DNA of 64,000 bases from contig WTPW01000764.1 of NCBI GenBank assembly GCA_009809945.1, positions 2,921 through 66,920 of the forward strand. The letters run 5' to 3'. Within the stretch, counting starts at the first letter, position 1, and each line of letters begins with the position of its first letter. Position numbers and translations under genes: made by a program. Shown here piece after piece: positions 11,817-23,263 of the stretch. The stretch comes from Gigaspora margarita (Eukaryota; Glomeromycota; Glomeromycetes; Diversisporales; Gigasporaceae). Below the pieces are notes generated by a model. That model saw only the letters and a program-made list of their open reading frames with translations, ran no database searches and was not told the origin of the DNA.

Positions 11817-13385
11817 TCAATCAGAAAGAACTTGCTGAAAAGTCCACAATTGGTTACTTCCGCCATGAGTCGGAAAGAAACGAACTTCGCAACCATCAAC
11901 AAGTTTTGCAGTCCAACCATCTAGAGATATACGTTCATTCTTATTTGGGTGTATGGATCGGGTACCATCATTCTAGAAAAAATATTAAGCAATTAATTCG
12001 AAGGAATAAAATATGGATATTTAAGATATTAGACAACATACTTGTTTGCTACCAATTGTCCACAGAATACAATTATTGTCTGCTTCTGCAAGATCAACTT
12101 GAGTAATTTCCGTTCCTCTTTCCTGGTTTCGATATTTCATGGCCTTGCCAGTTCCTTTGTTTATAAGAACAACATCTCTTACAGGTGAATTGCCTGTTAA
12201 CAGTGAATAATCTAGACATAGAACATACATCATTCAGTTATTATAATCATAGCTACATAATCGATAGTAATACAATTAAATCCTAAGTAATATTTCACCA
12301 TCAGAATTATTAATACGTTGAACTTTCCATTGGGCCTTTGTATTATTCTTAAACGAACGAAGTTTCAAAATTGAAGCAGAATCATCAACAACTTTTTTAT
12401 CATCAATTTTTTTATCATCAAAACTCTCATCATCAAAACTTTCAACATCAAAATTCTCATCATCTAAGTTCTCTTCATCAGAACCTTCATCATCAAAACT
12501 TAAACCAAGAACCGGATTTCCTTTTGAGACTATATAATAAAATATATCTTCATTTTTACGTAATCCTGCTGAAAGATCTTTTTTGACTTCTTCGGGGGTC
12601 AAGCGCCAGTTGAAATAGCGAACATTGCTAATAAAAAATCATTAAATACTTTTGTTGTTTAAGTTCAATACTGATTAATCTTACCTTATTTCACCATTGA
12701 ATCCGTCACGAGAGAACGCTTGTCCGATATATAGTGGTCCATCATTAAAGATAACTCTTTGTTTTTTAACATCCTGGATACTATAATATCCTACCCATTC
12801 GCCATTTACATAAATATCTAATCTTTTTTCAGGATCAGAAAGTGTATAAGCTATATGGTACCATTTTTGTAGTAAGAGCTCATCACCAACTCTCATAATT
12901 CCTTCGTTGTTATCCCAGTTACCAGTGAAACGAGCATGCAATTTGTTTTCAGATAACCAGAGTCCGGGAGTACGGATTAAATCGTCTGTACCTGAATATA
13001 TGTTTATTTAAGACCCAAAAATCATAAATTCATTCAAAAATATCCGTATTTGTGCAAAATAATGTCTTAGACAAACAATTTTAAAGAGAGCTAATAATTA
13101 ATTCATAAAAAGGTAATACGATTTGGTTAAGCTAATTACTAACTCTCTCTAAACTGCATGTCTTGAAATAACGCCTACGTCGCAAATACAATATTTATCT
13201 TTACCTTTGTGAAAAATCGTAAAACAGCTAGAAGTATAGTCTTGCAGTTTCAACCGTAAAGTAATTGAAAGCTCATCTTTTACCACAGGTAAGTCAGAAT
13301 GATTAAAAACTTCTTGTTCTCGAGCTCCAAGAGTAATAGGTTTTGAAATAAGCTCAGCCCACTCCCTAATTATGAATTTCTCCAT
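11817..13385 (-). CDS. LamG-like / ricin-type beta-trefoil protein (gene B)
   Basis: Exons read on the minus strand are 13385-13205, 12991-12685, 12627-12299, 12193-12042 and 11972-11817 (TGA at the end), giving 374 residues. Lengths of exons 1, 2, 4 and 5 (181, 307, 152, 156 bases) equal those of gene A; exon 3 is 15 bases longer because of the acidic repeat. The LamG-like domain keeps TIFHKG, TPGLWLSENKL, KWYHIAYTLSD, YVNGEWVGYYS and YFNWRLT. The trefoil part keeps AQWKV, CILWTI and NQLWTFQQV. No signal peptide or membrane span is seen. Introns are 213, 57, 105 and 69 bases. The frame is open throughout with no stop or frameshift after splicing, so the gene looks functional. Role unknown; binding of a glycan or glycoprotein is an inference from the two fold families. 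Confidence 0.85.
12385..12500 (-). repeat. 15-bp coding minisatellite in gene B
   Basis: Exon 3 carries reiterated acidic pentapeptides (SFDDE, NFDVE, NLDDE, KKIDD). The order and number differ from gene A, showing slippage since the duplication while the frame was kept. Confidence 0.75.
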
Positions 13386-13386
13386 T

Positions 13387-13472
13387 TCTTTAAAGAAACA
13401 ATAAAATTTTTATTGAAAAAAAAAAATTCAACCTAATCTATAATTTAAGTGTAAAAGGATTTGTAAGCTTAC
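13387..13472 (-). other. leader intron of gene B
   Basis: A donor GTAAGCTTAC begins at 13472 on the minus strand. An acceptor AG lies just before the start codon. It is the counterpart of 9318-9412. Confidence 0.5.
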
Positions 13473-13515
13473 CGTTACCTTTTGGAAAATTCTATAATAA
13501 ATATTGTGAGCTTAA

Positions 13516-13525
13516 CCCTTTTATA
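13516..13525 (-). promoter_or_regulatory. TATA box of gene B
   Basis: TATAAAAGGG on the minus strand lies about 45 bases upstream of the leader-intron donor, matching the position in gene A. Confidence 0.55.
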
Positions 13526-13860
13526 GATTCTTATTTTATCTTAGCATGTAAGTCAGGTTTGTGGCTCAGTATACTTTTTTTACATAAAAAATAATCATGT
13601 GTCAGGTCTGTGGCGCAAATCCTGATTATCAGATTTTCAGACGTAATGTAATACAAATAAATTCTGAAATTTAATTGAAGTTTCCTAAATTATCAATATT
13701 ATCAATCCCACGGATCTAGAATCCTTAATATATATGTGAATAATACGCCAAAGAGCAATATTAAAATTAATGGGGGGGTTTGTATTATAAGGGTCATCTG
13801 CATCATATGATCATCGGGAATCTCTGCTGTAAATTTTAAGCTCACAGGAAATTCATGAGT

Positions 13861-14014
13861 AATAATACCCTGACTTACGTTGTTCATGCCTACCTTCATT
13901 ATAATTTTCACTTGATTATTTGTGACCGGGAATCTTCCCATCGGTCATGATATGATCTCGTGGGAAATTATAATGAAGGTAGGCATGAACAACAAATAGT
14001 AAGGCAGGGTATTA
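13861..14014. repeat. hairpin upstream of gene B
   Basis: Arms at about 13861-13909 and 13964-14014 are inverted copies sharing GTTCATGCCTACCTTCATTA. The loop contains a second small stem (GACCGGGAA, TTCCCATCGGTC). A 79-codon minus-strand frame crosses part of it, but no domain is recognised and it is not called a gene. Confidence 0.65.
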
Positions 14015-15659
14015 CAAAAGTTAAAATACGGGGACATCAAAATTTGTAACGTAGTTTATTTTTAAATAAGAGAGATGTCAATCTGATCTAATTCAATTAG
14101 GCTTCGTACGCACCTATTTATATTTTTATCTTTTTGCAACATATTAAATCCTTATCAAATTGAATCTTGTTAATAATTTTTATTTAATAGAATAAAATTT
14201 CATTTAGAACCAACAAATTAAAAGTATTAATAAAATTTTAGAACTACTTGTAAATGAATGCAATGTTATATACTTATTAAATAAAACTCAACTTGAAAAA
14301 GAAATTGATGAACTCTTTGAATTGGTACAAGTAACAAAGCTAGATTGATATCTTACTTTACGTGAAAAAAACTATCAAATCCAATGTTTTTTTTTTTCAA
14401 ATTCTCTTGCTTAATTATAATGAATATAAATTTAAATTTGAATAAAAGTCATCTTATTTTATTTTATTTTTTTTGTAAACTAATATACAATATTGATATC
14501 GTTATAGTATATAGAAATATTTATAATAACGATAACATAATAATGGCTACTTTAAAATTTTTCTTATTTCATGAAATGTCACTTTCTGATTTCAAAATTT
14601 TTAAGTACAAATTAGATTTTTCAAACACCTATTTTCAAAATCATCACTTTTTCTTAACTTCGAAACCATCTAATATAAATTTTATATACTGAAATTAAAT
14701 AATTTGTAATTTTAAACACATGTTATTTAGTTTTTGAGATCAAATTTTCGGTGATTTAAGAGTTATCAATTATGACAAACTTTTGTAAATCTGGTACTTT
14801 ATATATAACGTGTGAAAATTACATGAAATTTAATTTTCTGAAACTTGCGTAAAATTACATGTAACGTAAAATTGTAATTTATGTAACCCAACCCTAGATA
14901 GAAGTGATAAAAAATACTTGTTGTATCTGTGATTGGAGTGAGCTTCTTTTGAGATTTTTCTTATTTTTTATAGCTAAATTTTATTGATGATTTAGAGGGG
15001 GAAATCATAATTAAATGCTGAAAATGAGCAAGGTTTCAGAAGGCCGTGGGTATAAAGTAAACTATCAAATAAAAGATGTTATCATGCCCCTCTTTTCTCT
15101 AATCTGGTCTATCTTTTTAAAAAGGAAACATTATCAACCCTGGAAATTTTACGATTACATCTATCTTATACTATTCAACTCCGTAAATAACTACTGGAGA
15201 GTCTTTTAGCATTTATGCATAGAATATATTTAATTAATATATTTTTAAAAGTTTGGTTAATGGAGTATATTAATACTTTAACAAGCATTTGCGAGCTTAC
15301 AAAGAACTAAGACTGACTTATTTTTTGCGACTATACATCAAATTTGATCTAGCATGGAAGTTGAAAAGGCCAGTCGTTAGGCTTACTGATATCATAAGGC
15401 ATATGTAATATTTACTTTTCTGAGTTAGGAAGATTAAAAATTCTAGTTGCTCATTGATTTTTTTTAAAAAAAACTGATCGCCAACTTTGTAGATCTCAGT
15501 AATAAGAAAATTTTTTGTTAAAGTATAAACAGAGGTTTAACAAATAATTTTTTAAAATATTCCTTTTTTTTTGATTTCACATTACACCTGATCTTATAAT
15601 CTGATTGGTTATTTAGATATACATATGCTAAATTATACTTTATAACCCATAATTGAATA
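14015..15659. other. AT-rich stretch, nothing recognised
   Basis: Short frames at 14384-14692 and 15015-15209 are low in complexity and match no family known to me. A block near 15585 (TTACACCTGAT then CTGATTGGTT) recurs near 34403, so some dispersed repeat is present. Confidence 0.45.
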
Positions 15660-15830
15660 TAACTAATTTTAACCATTGGTTAAATATTATAATTTTAACC
15701 AGTGGTTAAAATATATTAATTTTAATCACTGGTTAAACATTATAATATTTAACCAGTGGTTAAAATTAATATATTTTAACCAGGGGTTACATATTATAAT
15801 ATTTAACCAATTATTAAATATATTACTTTT
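15660..15830. repeat. array of TTAACCAGTGGTTAA palindromes
   Basis: About six copies of a ~30-base unit each contain the near-perfect palindrome TTAACCAGTGGTTAA (or a one-base variant) separated by A/T spacers such as ATATTATAAT. Confidence 0.75.
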
Positions 15831-16094
15831 AGCCTGTGATATCATTGTTTTCTTTTGCATATATATTGCTTGGTTTTATTTTTGGCTCATCTTTTCTTCT
15901 TTAACTTTTTGTTTTCACTTACTTGTATTCAAATAACTCTAAATAGATCCATCTCAAATAAATTGGATTGTTTTCATTTTCTAGGTTTAATTTCGATCAT
16001 TGCTTATATACTATTTTCCCTGAATAAATCATTGTGTCATTTTCATTTTCCAGATTTAATTTAAATCATTGCTTATAATATTTTCTTTTTTTAC

Positions 16095-16310
16095 TGATTT
16101 CTTTCTCTTTCTGATCGTTTCTCTTTTTCTGGCTGCCTTCCCTTTTCTGATCACTTCCCCTTTATACCTTCTTCTTTCTGATCGCTTACCTTTCTAATTT
16201 GTTGCCTTTTCTGATTGCTTTACCTTCTCTAATCAGTTACACTTTTCTTGATCACTTTTCCTTTTCTAATACTTTCGCTTTTCTAATTACTTCCATTTTT
16301 AATCGATCTC
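16095..16310. repeat. ~20-bp pyrimidine minisatellite
   Basis: Roughly ten degenerate copies of TTTTCTGATCACTTCCCC-like units follow one another, ending about 130 bases before the transposase relic. Confidence 0.6.
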
Positions 16311-16436
16311 TGTTATTAAGTCGTAAAAGAAAACACTATAACTACTTGAGACATCTTTGGTAGTTAGAAAAAAATTGCCATATATTAATTATTGCGTTCT
16401 AATTTACTTGGATCATGGTTCATTTCCCACATATAA

Positions 16437-18250
16437 ATGGAGTTTGATGCTGATTCATACCCGTCCTTTGAATACTATCCTCTCCCTCCATTATTTAAAG
16501 ATAATTTGGGTATTGAATATGATTTAGACATTGAATATGATTTGGGTGTTGAAGATGATTTTGGTATTGAAAATAATTTCGATGATAATTTGGACAATAA
16601 AGATGATTTGAGTGTTGAGTCTCAACAGTATGGTTTTGAACCCAGTACTGTCACGAATATTCATAATGAAAATAATACCAAAATTGTTACTGATACTCAT
16701 AAATAAGAGAAGTAAAATGACAATGCAGAGTATGAAAGCACAGAGTTAGATGTGTTAAAATTAGCTAAGGGTATAGAATTTGGTACATGGAAAATTGCTG
16801 AGTCATACCTTGAGAATTATGCAAAACAAGAGAGATTTTATTTCCATAAATGATGTTGTTTCAATGATCCAGCTGATATTAATATAGCAAGTTGTCAAAC
16901 TTACGAATACTCCCAAGCACATATGCACCAAGCTAAGAAAGTCATTTTAATAGTGAATAGAAGAGAAAGAGACTCGATGATGGTTGATTGTTCTTGTATG
17001 TTAATTTATCATTTCCTAAAAAAAAGCATTTGGTATTTGTATAAACTGTATAATAGATAATATAACTATCTTCTGAACCCATTGATTTTGGAAACTGTAC
17101 CAAAAGTTTCATAATCTAACTGATGAAATGCTTAAAAAGATTGAGCTTTGGACTGTTCATGGGAGGTTAAGTTTGATTATACAATATAATCTATTAGTTG
17201 TATCATTTCCTGATAGAAAGATCAACAAATGGGGAGCCCACAGCAAAAGGATGCTTCGGGTCAACCAATCAAATTTTGAGATTTTATAGAATAACCAAAT
17301 AATAAATGAATAATTTTATAAAAACAACTTTTAATAATTAAATCTATTAATAAAAAAGTATGTAATTTTTGCTTTATTATTTTGATACTATTATATAGAT
17401 GATAATCACATACCAATTTTGGATATGATTTTCTCAAAATCATGTGATTGTCCCGAAGCATCCTTTTGCTGTGGGCTCCCCAAAATAGGATTTGATAATG
17501 CTATACAATACTGTAAGAAGAAACTGAAGCCCTCAAAAAATGATGTATATCAAACACTAACTGATTTATACCTAAAAAAAGATGGAATGCCCATTTTGAA
17601 TAGTAAAGCCGAGGTTTGATTTTGATGAAAAAAGGCTGATAGCATTATTTTGGATGTTTCTAGCTCAAATAAGTGTTTATAAAAGTTTTATACAATAATT
17701 AATACAACATCAAAAACCAATCAGGTTAGATATTATTTTGCTTATAGTAATAGTTGTTGATAATTATTTTTGGAATTTAATGTAGTAGTGTTGTTGAAGA
17801 ATGAGACAGATATAACATTTGCTTGGGTTTTAGATAAATTGAAAGGAGCTTGTACAGTTACTCCAACAGTAATATATCCAGATACAAATTTTGCCTTATA
17901 TCAGCATTTCAAAATAATCCTATCTCTTTTAAGCATGTTCCATATTGATTTAAATTTAAAAAAAACATCTAAAAAAAAGTTATACTACCAATTTGAATCA
18001 TTTTATCTAAATTTTAGCAATGTGTAACTCCCTATATTAGAAACAATTTGAGATTAAATGTTTGAAGTCATTAAAAAAAATATCCTACTTGTGAGCAATA
18101 TATCCTTGCAAAAAAATTGGACCAGTTATATAGTTAACCAATATTTTACTGCAGGAATTCAGAGCACACAATAAGAAAATAAGCTCAATTTATGTCAAGA
18201 TTAGCCAAAGTTGTTGAAGAAATCCAAGTAGTATTTAATAAACAATAAAA
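16437..18250 (+). pseudogene. MULE / FAR1-like transposase relic
   Basis: The relic opens with an acidic leader of 89 codons (MEFDADSYPSFEYYP) rich in Asp and Asn. In later frames come a FAR1-type DNA-binding region (GIEFGTWKIAESYLENYAK, then HAHMHQAKK-like and DCSCMLIYHF) and a MULE catalytic core. The core pieces are LFWMFLAQ, VVDNYFWN, NETDITFAWVLDKLKGA, VIYPDTNFALYQ with the second acidic residue, and FHIDLNL. A tail (AGIQSTQ) follows near 18155. The equivalent of the first catalytic Asp is lost in a decayed stretch near 17690. Several stops and frameshifts separate the pieces, and a 253-bp MITE sits after the INK codons near 17229. This is a plain DNA transposon (Mutator superfamily) gene that is no longer functional. 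Terminal inverted repeats were not found. Confidence 0.75.
17230..17482. mobile_element. MITE with ~48-bp terminal inverted repeats
   Basis: The element begins TGGGGAGCCCACAGCAAAAG and ends with its complement. The match runs through GGATGCTTCGGG and AATCA into the element. AAA stands on both sides, a possible 3-base target duplication. It interrupts the MULE relic in its coding sequence, so it is younger than that element. The centre holds only AT-rich sequence. Confidence 0.85.
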
Positions 18251-18485
18251 AAAACAATAGTTAGGGTCGTGCCATTAATCATCTGATTATTTTTTATTAG
18301 AGGCCTATTCCTCCCCCTACTTAATTTAAATTTGGTCAGGTTCCTATATATAATTTCAACATTTTTTATCCCCCTCCCCTCTAAAAAATTACCTAATTGT
18401 TGTCACTCCCTTAATGAATTTAAAATTGAAATAGAAACTAGAGGGAGGGTTGCCTAATGTAACAAAAAAATACTTTTAAAAATAA
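18251..18485. other. intergenic, short pyrimidine/purine tracts
   Basis: CCTCCCC-rich patches near 18310 and 18370 and GAGGGAGGG near 18440 stand out against the AT-rich background. No gene was seen. Confidence 0.4.
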
Positions 18486-18489
18486 ATTA

Positions 18490-18645
18490 GTCTGCTTATT
18501 TTTGGTCTTTTTTGTTTAGATTATTTCTATTTATAGTAATTAATTTGCTTATTTTTGACTTTTTTCTGCAGATCTTTTTATATTTAGTAATTTTTGTAAA
18601 ACCTTACCTTCTGTAGATTGTTTGGGGTCCTTTTAACCCAATTAA
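18490..18645. mobile_element. diverged copy of the AGGACC hAT-type MITE
   Basis: The interior (GCTTATTTTTGGTC, TCTATTTATAGTAATT, TTCTGCAGATC) and the right end (GGGGTCC) match the elements at 38027 and 43465. The left terminus is not preserved. Confidence 0.5.
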
Positions 18646-19518
18646 TATAAATTAGAAAGTGAAATAACATAAAAAAAAGAATATAGTACTATTAATACAA
18701 CTAATCAAATTTAGGTAACAGTTTCATTCTTCTTATTGCAATTCAACTATAATTTTTTAATAATTCTCTTATTTCTTTGATTTGAGGCTTTTTGGGACTT
18801 GGTTTGATCTGCATTATTCAGGGCTATTTAAAGAAACACTTGTTACAAGTGTCACATTATTTGACCATAGGCTTGATAGAGTTAATAGAGTTCATAGATT
18901 TTATTTATCAATTTTTAGTCTATAATTAAAAAGTATATAAGAGCCCTGAGATCATCTTATTAAAAAACAACTTTAGGACAGGCACTTTGTAAAATCAGTA
19001 TTTGGTCCACTATGTGGATCAAATACAGTACACCACTAATCATATTCTAACTATTCAAATCCAGGTGAGTTTTGACCACTCTAGTAGGTTTAGGTTATAG
19101 ATAAATTAGTCTGAGCTTTTATTCTTGAATGTAATTTATATATAGTCATTGTACAATTGAGTTGTTGCTTTACACAATTTCTTATATAAATTACCCAATA
19201 AAGTTACAAACAAGGCCTCACCTTAAAAAAAAAAACAACTTAGTGGGAGTTAAAACTCAGTTAGAGTTAGAATAAAGAACTTAGTAATCTTTAAAATAAA
19301 TATAGAAGTATTAGCTCTAGTAGTTATTCTTTCTAAATTATATCTATTTTTATTTATAACAAAATTGTTATATCTATATAATACCTAAAAAATATATTGT
19401 TGTTTTTGTAAAATCAGTTAATATAATAGTTGTCTTGTCTCTAAGTCTATTGATAAATCCTAAGTTGATAATAATAAAATTAGTAGTAATTAGAACTTTT
19501 TTATATAAAAATCTTGTA
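18646..19518. other. AT-rich stretch, small hairpins only
   Basis: A short hairpin (GTATTTGGTCCA and its complement) lies at about 18990-19028. A segment ending near 19230 resembles a retroposed 3' end (AATAAAG followed by an A run), but no source was recognised. Confidence 0.4.
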
Positions 19519-19857
19519 TAGTGCAGGATAGCATAAACCAATATCCTTGCACCAAATTTAAATAAATACTCGATTCTAATTGGCTAATATAATGTAATCA
19601 AGTGTGATTGGTCAAAAATCGCATATGAGTTTCTTTTTTTATATATTAAATACCAAATTTTCAGTTTTTTAGTAAACTTTAAATCAATAAAACTTCTTAA
19701 AAATAAAATAAAATAAAAATCTTTTCTAACCAAATGGTAGCTTAGACTTAAAGCTACAAATTGGTTAAAAAATTTTGTTAAAAAAATTTATTTTTAATTT
19801 ATTTCAATTTTTGTAAAATACATATAAAAAGACATTGGTTTATGATGTCCTGCACTA
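19519..19857. mobile_element. Tc1/mariner-type MITE, copy 1
   Basis: Ends TAGTGCAGGATAGCATAAAC and the complement of TAGTGCAGGACATCATAAAC are flanked by TA. The interior contains CACCAAATTT and GATTCTAATTGGCTAA blocks shared with 20773 and 24413. Confidence 0.75.
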
Positions 19858-20044
19858 TATTAATTAAACTCTTGATCGTATTATTATTAAGTATAACTAT
19901 TATTTAATAATAAATTTTTAAAAATATAAGATGCATAATGTTGGATCAAAATTCAATTTAAAATTTCTTTCTAGCTCTAATATTTAATAATGATCAACTA
20001 TTTCAAAATTTTGTCAAAATTTTACTATTATATAATAATTAATA
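19858..20044. other. AT-rich spacer
   Basis: No gene or repeat recognised. Confidence 0.4.
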
Positions 20045-20218
20045 CAGTCAGATCTCCCTAAATGCAACCCTCCTTAATGCATCATTTCTCTAAATGCAAC
20101 CTTAAATTCTGGCCTAAATATATTTCTAACCTCTATAAATGCAATTTTTCTTATTGTTCTCTAAATGCAAGCTGTAAAAAGTTTGGCCCAATGACTTGCA
20201 TTTAGGGAGGTCTGACTG
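20045..20218. mobile_element. 174-bp Tc1/mariner-type MITE (CAGTCAGA family)
   Basis: Ends CAGTCAGATCTCCCTAAATG and the complement of CAGTCAGACCTCCCTAAATG are flanked by TA on both sides. The interior repeats CTCTAAATGCAACC. A second copy at 24907-25813 carries nested insertions. Confidence 0.85.
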
Positions 20219-20772
20219 TAGTACTTATTTAATATCAAGTCCTGCTTTGATATAATATAATATAAGTAAAAAATATTTGCTTTTTTAAAAATTGATTATT
20301 TTTCAAATTTGCTTAAAAAATTATCTTTGTACTTAAAAAAGTTTTTTGAGCAATTTTACTATAAATCTAGATAACAACAAGCCCTATAAGAGCTCTAGCT
20401 CTAACTTAAAAAAACTTTAAGATTATTGGTTAGTCCATACAAAGTTGATTTTTTATTTTGTATTGTGAATTTTTTTTCAAAATTTTTTTTTTTAAATTTC
20501 AATTGCATTAATTGTTCAATTTTTGATATTTATTTATTTTTTTTGCTATTCTTATCTGGTATTGCACAATAGAAATTTTAATTTTTTTTATAAATTGTTT
20601 AATTGGACTAATGGAAAAAATATAACTAAATTTTTAATTTCTTGCTAACAAATTAAAAAATTAATCTTGCATAGTCTTAAATATAAATATTTTTCTATTA
20701 ACTACAGTTTTTTTTTAATGCCAACATACTTTTGTTCTAGATTTTTATTAAATATTTATGATATTTGTTATA
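20219..20772. other. AT-rich spacer
   Basis: No gene or clear element recognised. Confidence 0.4.
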
Positions 20773-21123
20773 CAGTTCAGGACAGCATAAGATATCCAAT
20801 TTTTTTTAAAAGCGCCAAATTTTGAGATTTATACTCAAATTTGATTGGCTATTTTTTGTGTAACAAAAATTCTGATTGTTTGAAAATTTATAAAACCAAT
20901 TTTTTTATATATTAAACGCCAAATTTTTGATTACATATTAACTTTAGACTCAAATAACTTTATAAATTTATAATAAAAATAAAAATCTATCTTACAGAAT
21001 TGTAGTTTAGACTAAAAGCAACAAATTTGTAAGACAGATTTTTTTTAAAGTCATTTGTTTGTAAATTATAAGCAATTTTGTATTTATATATAAAAAGTGG
21101 ATATCTTATACTGTCCGGAACTG
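20773..21123. mobile_element. Tc1/mariner-type MITE, copy 2
   Basis: Ends CAGTTCAGGACAGCATAAGA and the complement of CAGTTCCGGACAGTATAAGA are flanked by TA on both sides. It shares GCGCCAAATTTTGAG and GATTGGCTA with 19519 and 24413. The termini resemble Tc1 ends (CAGT...GG.CA). Confidence 0.8.
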
Positions 21124-22369
21124 TATAAATAAGTATACAACTAGCTACACATACACTTTTGGTAACTATTTTAAATAGTCCACCCAAAGGATCTATACTA
21201 GCTGCTATTACCTATAGAAATTGTCTATTTAAACTCTCTGGTCTATGCTCCACCTATCATTTTTATCTCTTAACCCAATTATAGGTTATAAGGCTTATTC
21301 TTAATAAACTACACTTTAAAGCTATTTTACTCCTGCAGAAATAGCTAGCTAAATGTAGTTTATGTTCTACTTTATATATACTACATGGTCTTCAGTAACT
21401 GCACTATGCATCAACCAATACTTGCAGTTAGAATTATCTTTAAACTGCTAATATTATCTAATTTTGTCTTTGTAAAGTTCAATTTGGTCCTAGTACCAAC
21501 CTCTTTTGGTAGCACCATTAAAGATTTTCTCTACTTCTTTAGTTGGGATTTGCCAAACAAGTTTTTATTTCCTTGGTTTCTTGGATTTGTTTGTGTGATA
21601 TTACACAAATATACCTAAAAGCTCCTATTCAAGATGGTATACCAAGGTTATAGGTTATATAGCCAACTAGTTTGAAAAGTAGTTACTGAAACACAGATCT
21701 ATTTTCAAAATTATTACCTAGTGGGATTTGAACTTTCAATTTGCACTTGAAAGTAACAACTTGACAACTTCTTTAAGTTGCTATACCCTCTTAATTATCT
21801 CTTAAACTATAATGCGAGCAAATTTGCCTGCTAAAATTTTTTTTTGTTTGAAATTTTGTAACTACAAAAAATTTTATTATGCTTGACACTCCTATTTCTA
21901 AGCTAAAATAAAAATTTGAATTATAATTAGTTATTCTTTTGTAAAATTTGTAATTTAATTTTAATATTATTACAAATATTTAATTTTAAATTCAACCAAT
22001 TCTAAAATTTTATTATAAAAATTTTTCAAAAATTTCCAAATTTTTATATGTTCCTGACTCCAATTAAGAGTTTTTATTACTAATTAAAGTTAATATTTTA
22101 TTTATAAAATTTTAAATTTTACTATTTTAAAGTTGTTTATTAAAATTAATTCTATAGTTTGTATTAAGATTATGAGGGGTAGAAATTAAATTAAAAAGTT
22201 TGTCAAAGAGTAAAAACAAAATTTATACTTTAAAAAATTTTTTTTAAATTTATAATATATAGACAACTTTACTTTTTTTTTATAAAGTAAAAATAAATAT
22301 TACTATTTTATAATTCTTATTTTCAAATATTATTGCATAAAATTTTTTTTAAATATATTACTATAGATT
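21124..22369. other. no gene; possible tRNA-like relic at 21722-21790
   Basis: The minus strand at about 21722-21790 has AGTTCAAATCC (similar to a tRNA B box) with ATAGCAACTT upstream of it. The stems do not pair as in a tRNA. It could be the head of an old tRNA-derived SINE or chance. The rest is AT-rich sequence without a recognised gene. Confidence 0.3.
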
Positions 22370-22555
22370 CCTAAAAATAAGCTACCTATTTTTAAATGAT
22401 TTTGAGCTCGAAAAATTGGAGGTAGCTTATTTTCAGGATATAGAAGATTTTAAGCAATATATGCTTAATATAAGGGATAGCTTATCAGATAATTTTTTTT
22501 AAAAAAATTCTCACATATATAAACTTGCGTGAACAGGTTTTGTATATACAAGAGC

Positions 22556-22628
22556 CAGCATGTGCATTATTAAAACATAGTATCTATGCTATATTTGGTA
22601 CTATGTTTAATAAAGCACATGCTAGCAT
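22556..22628. repeat. short hairpin
   Basis: AGCATGTGCATTATTAAAAC and its near-complement on the right enclose a loop of about 15 bases. Confidence 0.7.
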
Positions 22629-23199
22629 ATAAATGCTATATACATATATTTTACTTAGCATTTTTTTTAGCATTTTTATTTTTTTTGTTTTTTTATTCTT
22701 TTTATTTTAAAATTTTTTTTATACTTTTTTTTTATTTATTTATTTTATATATATATTTTTTTTTTTTTTACATTTTTTTTTATTTATTTTTTTTTGTTTT
22801 TTTTTATTTTAATTTTATTTTTTTTTTTTTATTTTTTTAATTAATATTTTAAGCGTTCTTTTTTTTAATCCAAATTTTATTTAATTTGATTTATTTTTTT
22901 AATTATAATTTTAATTGATTTTTTTATTTAACATTTATTTATTTATTTTTTTTATAATAATTTTTTCTTTTTGATTTATTTAAATATGTATTTTGTTTTA
23001 TTTTTATTTTATTTATTTATTTTTTTATAATAATTTATTCTTTTTGATTTATTTAAATATATATTAATTATTTATTTTTATTTTTTTTAGGTCACAATAT
23101 TGGTTAGTGTAGGAAGAAGTATATATGTGCATATACATATGTATGTATGTAAATCTGCAGTTAGAAAATAATAGTGTTGTTTATGATATTGTGACTAAA

Positions 23200-23263
23200 A
23201 AAACAAGTTTCTAGTAATGCTTGTTATTTTTTTTGGTATACTGTAAGTAACTAGAAACTTGTT
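23200..23263. repeat. short hairpin
   Basis: AACAAGTTTCTAGT and ACTAGAAACTTGTT form inverted arms around a loop of roughly 30 bases. Confidence 0.65.

Larger units (their letters stand above)
10370..13740. repeat. segmental duplication, copy 2 (gene B)
   Basis: This is the partner of 6895-9720 in the same orientation. It is longer, mainly because of a palindromic insertion downstream of the gene (11055-11285) and expanded flanking repeats. Confidence 0.85.

Noticed and set aside
13702-13941. 79-codon minus-strand frame with a hydrophobic C-terminus
   Set aside because: It runs into one arm of a hairpin, matches no family known to me and has no counterpart upstream of gene A.
18811-18951. 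Possible hAT-type MITE with CAGGGCT ends
   Set aside because: Only seven terminal bases match, and the flanking octamers differ.
21722-21790. tRNA-like B box on the minus strand
   Set aside because: The acceptor and T stems do not pair and no anticodon arm can be drawn; at most an old SINE head.
22586-22840. Phe-rich 84-codon frame
   Set aside because: It lies in a T-rich low-complexity tract inside an inverted-repeat element.
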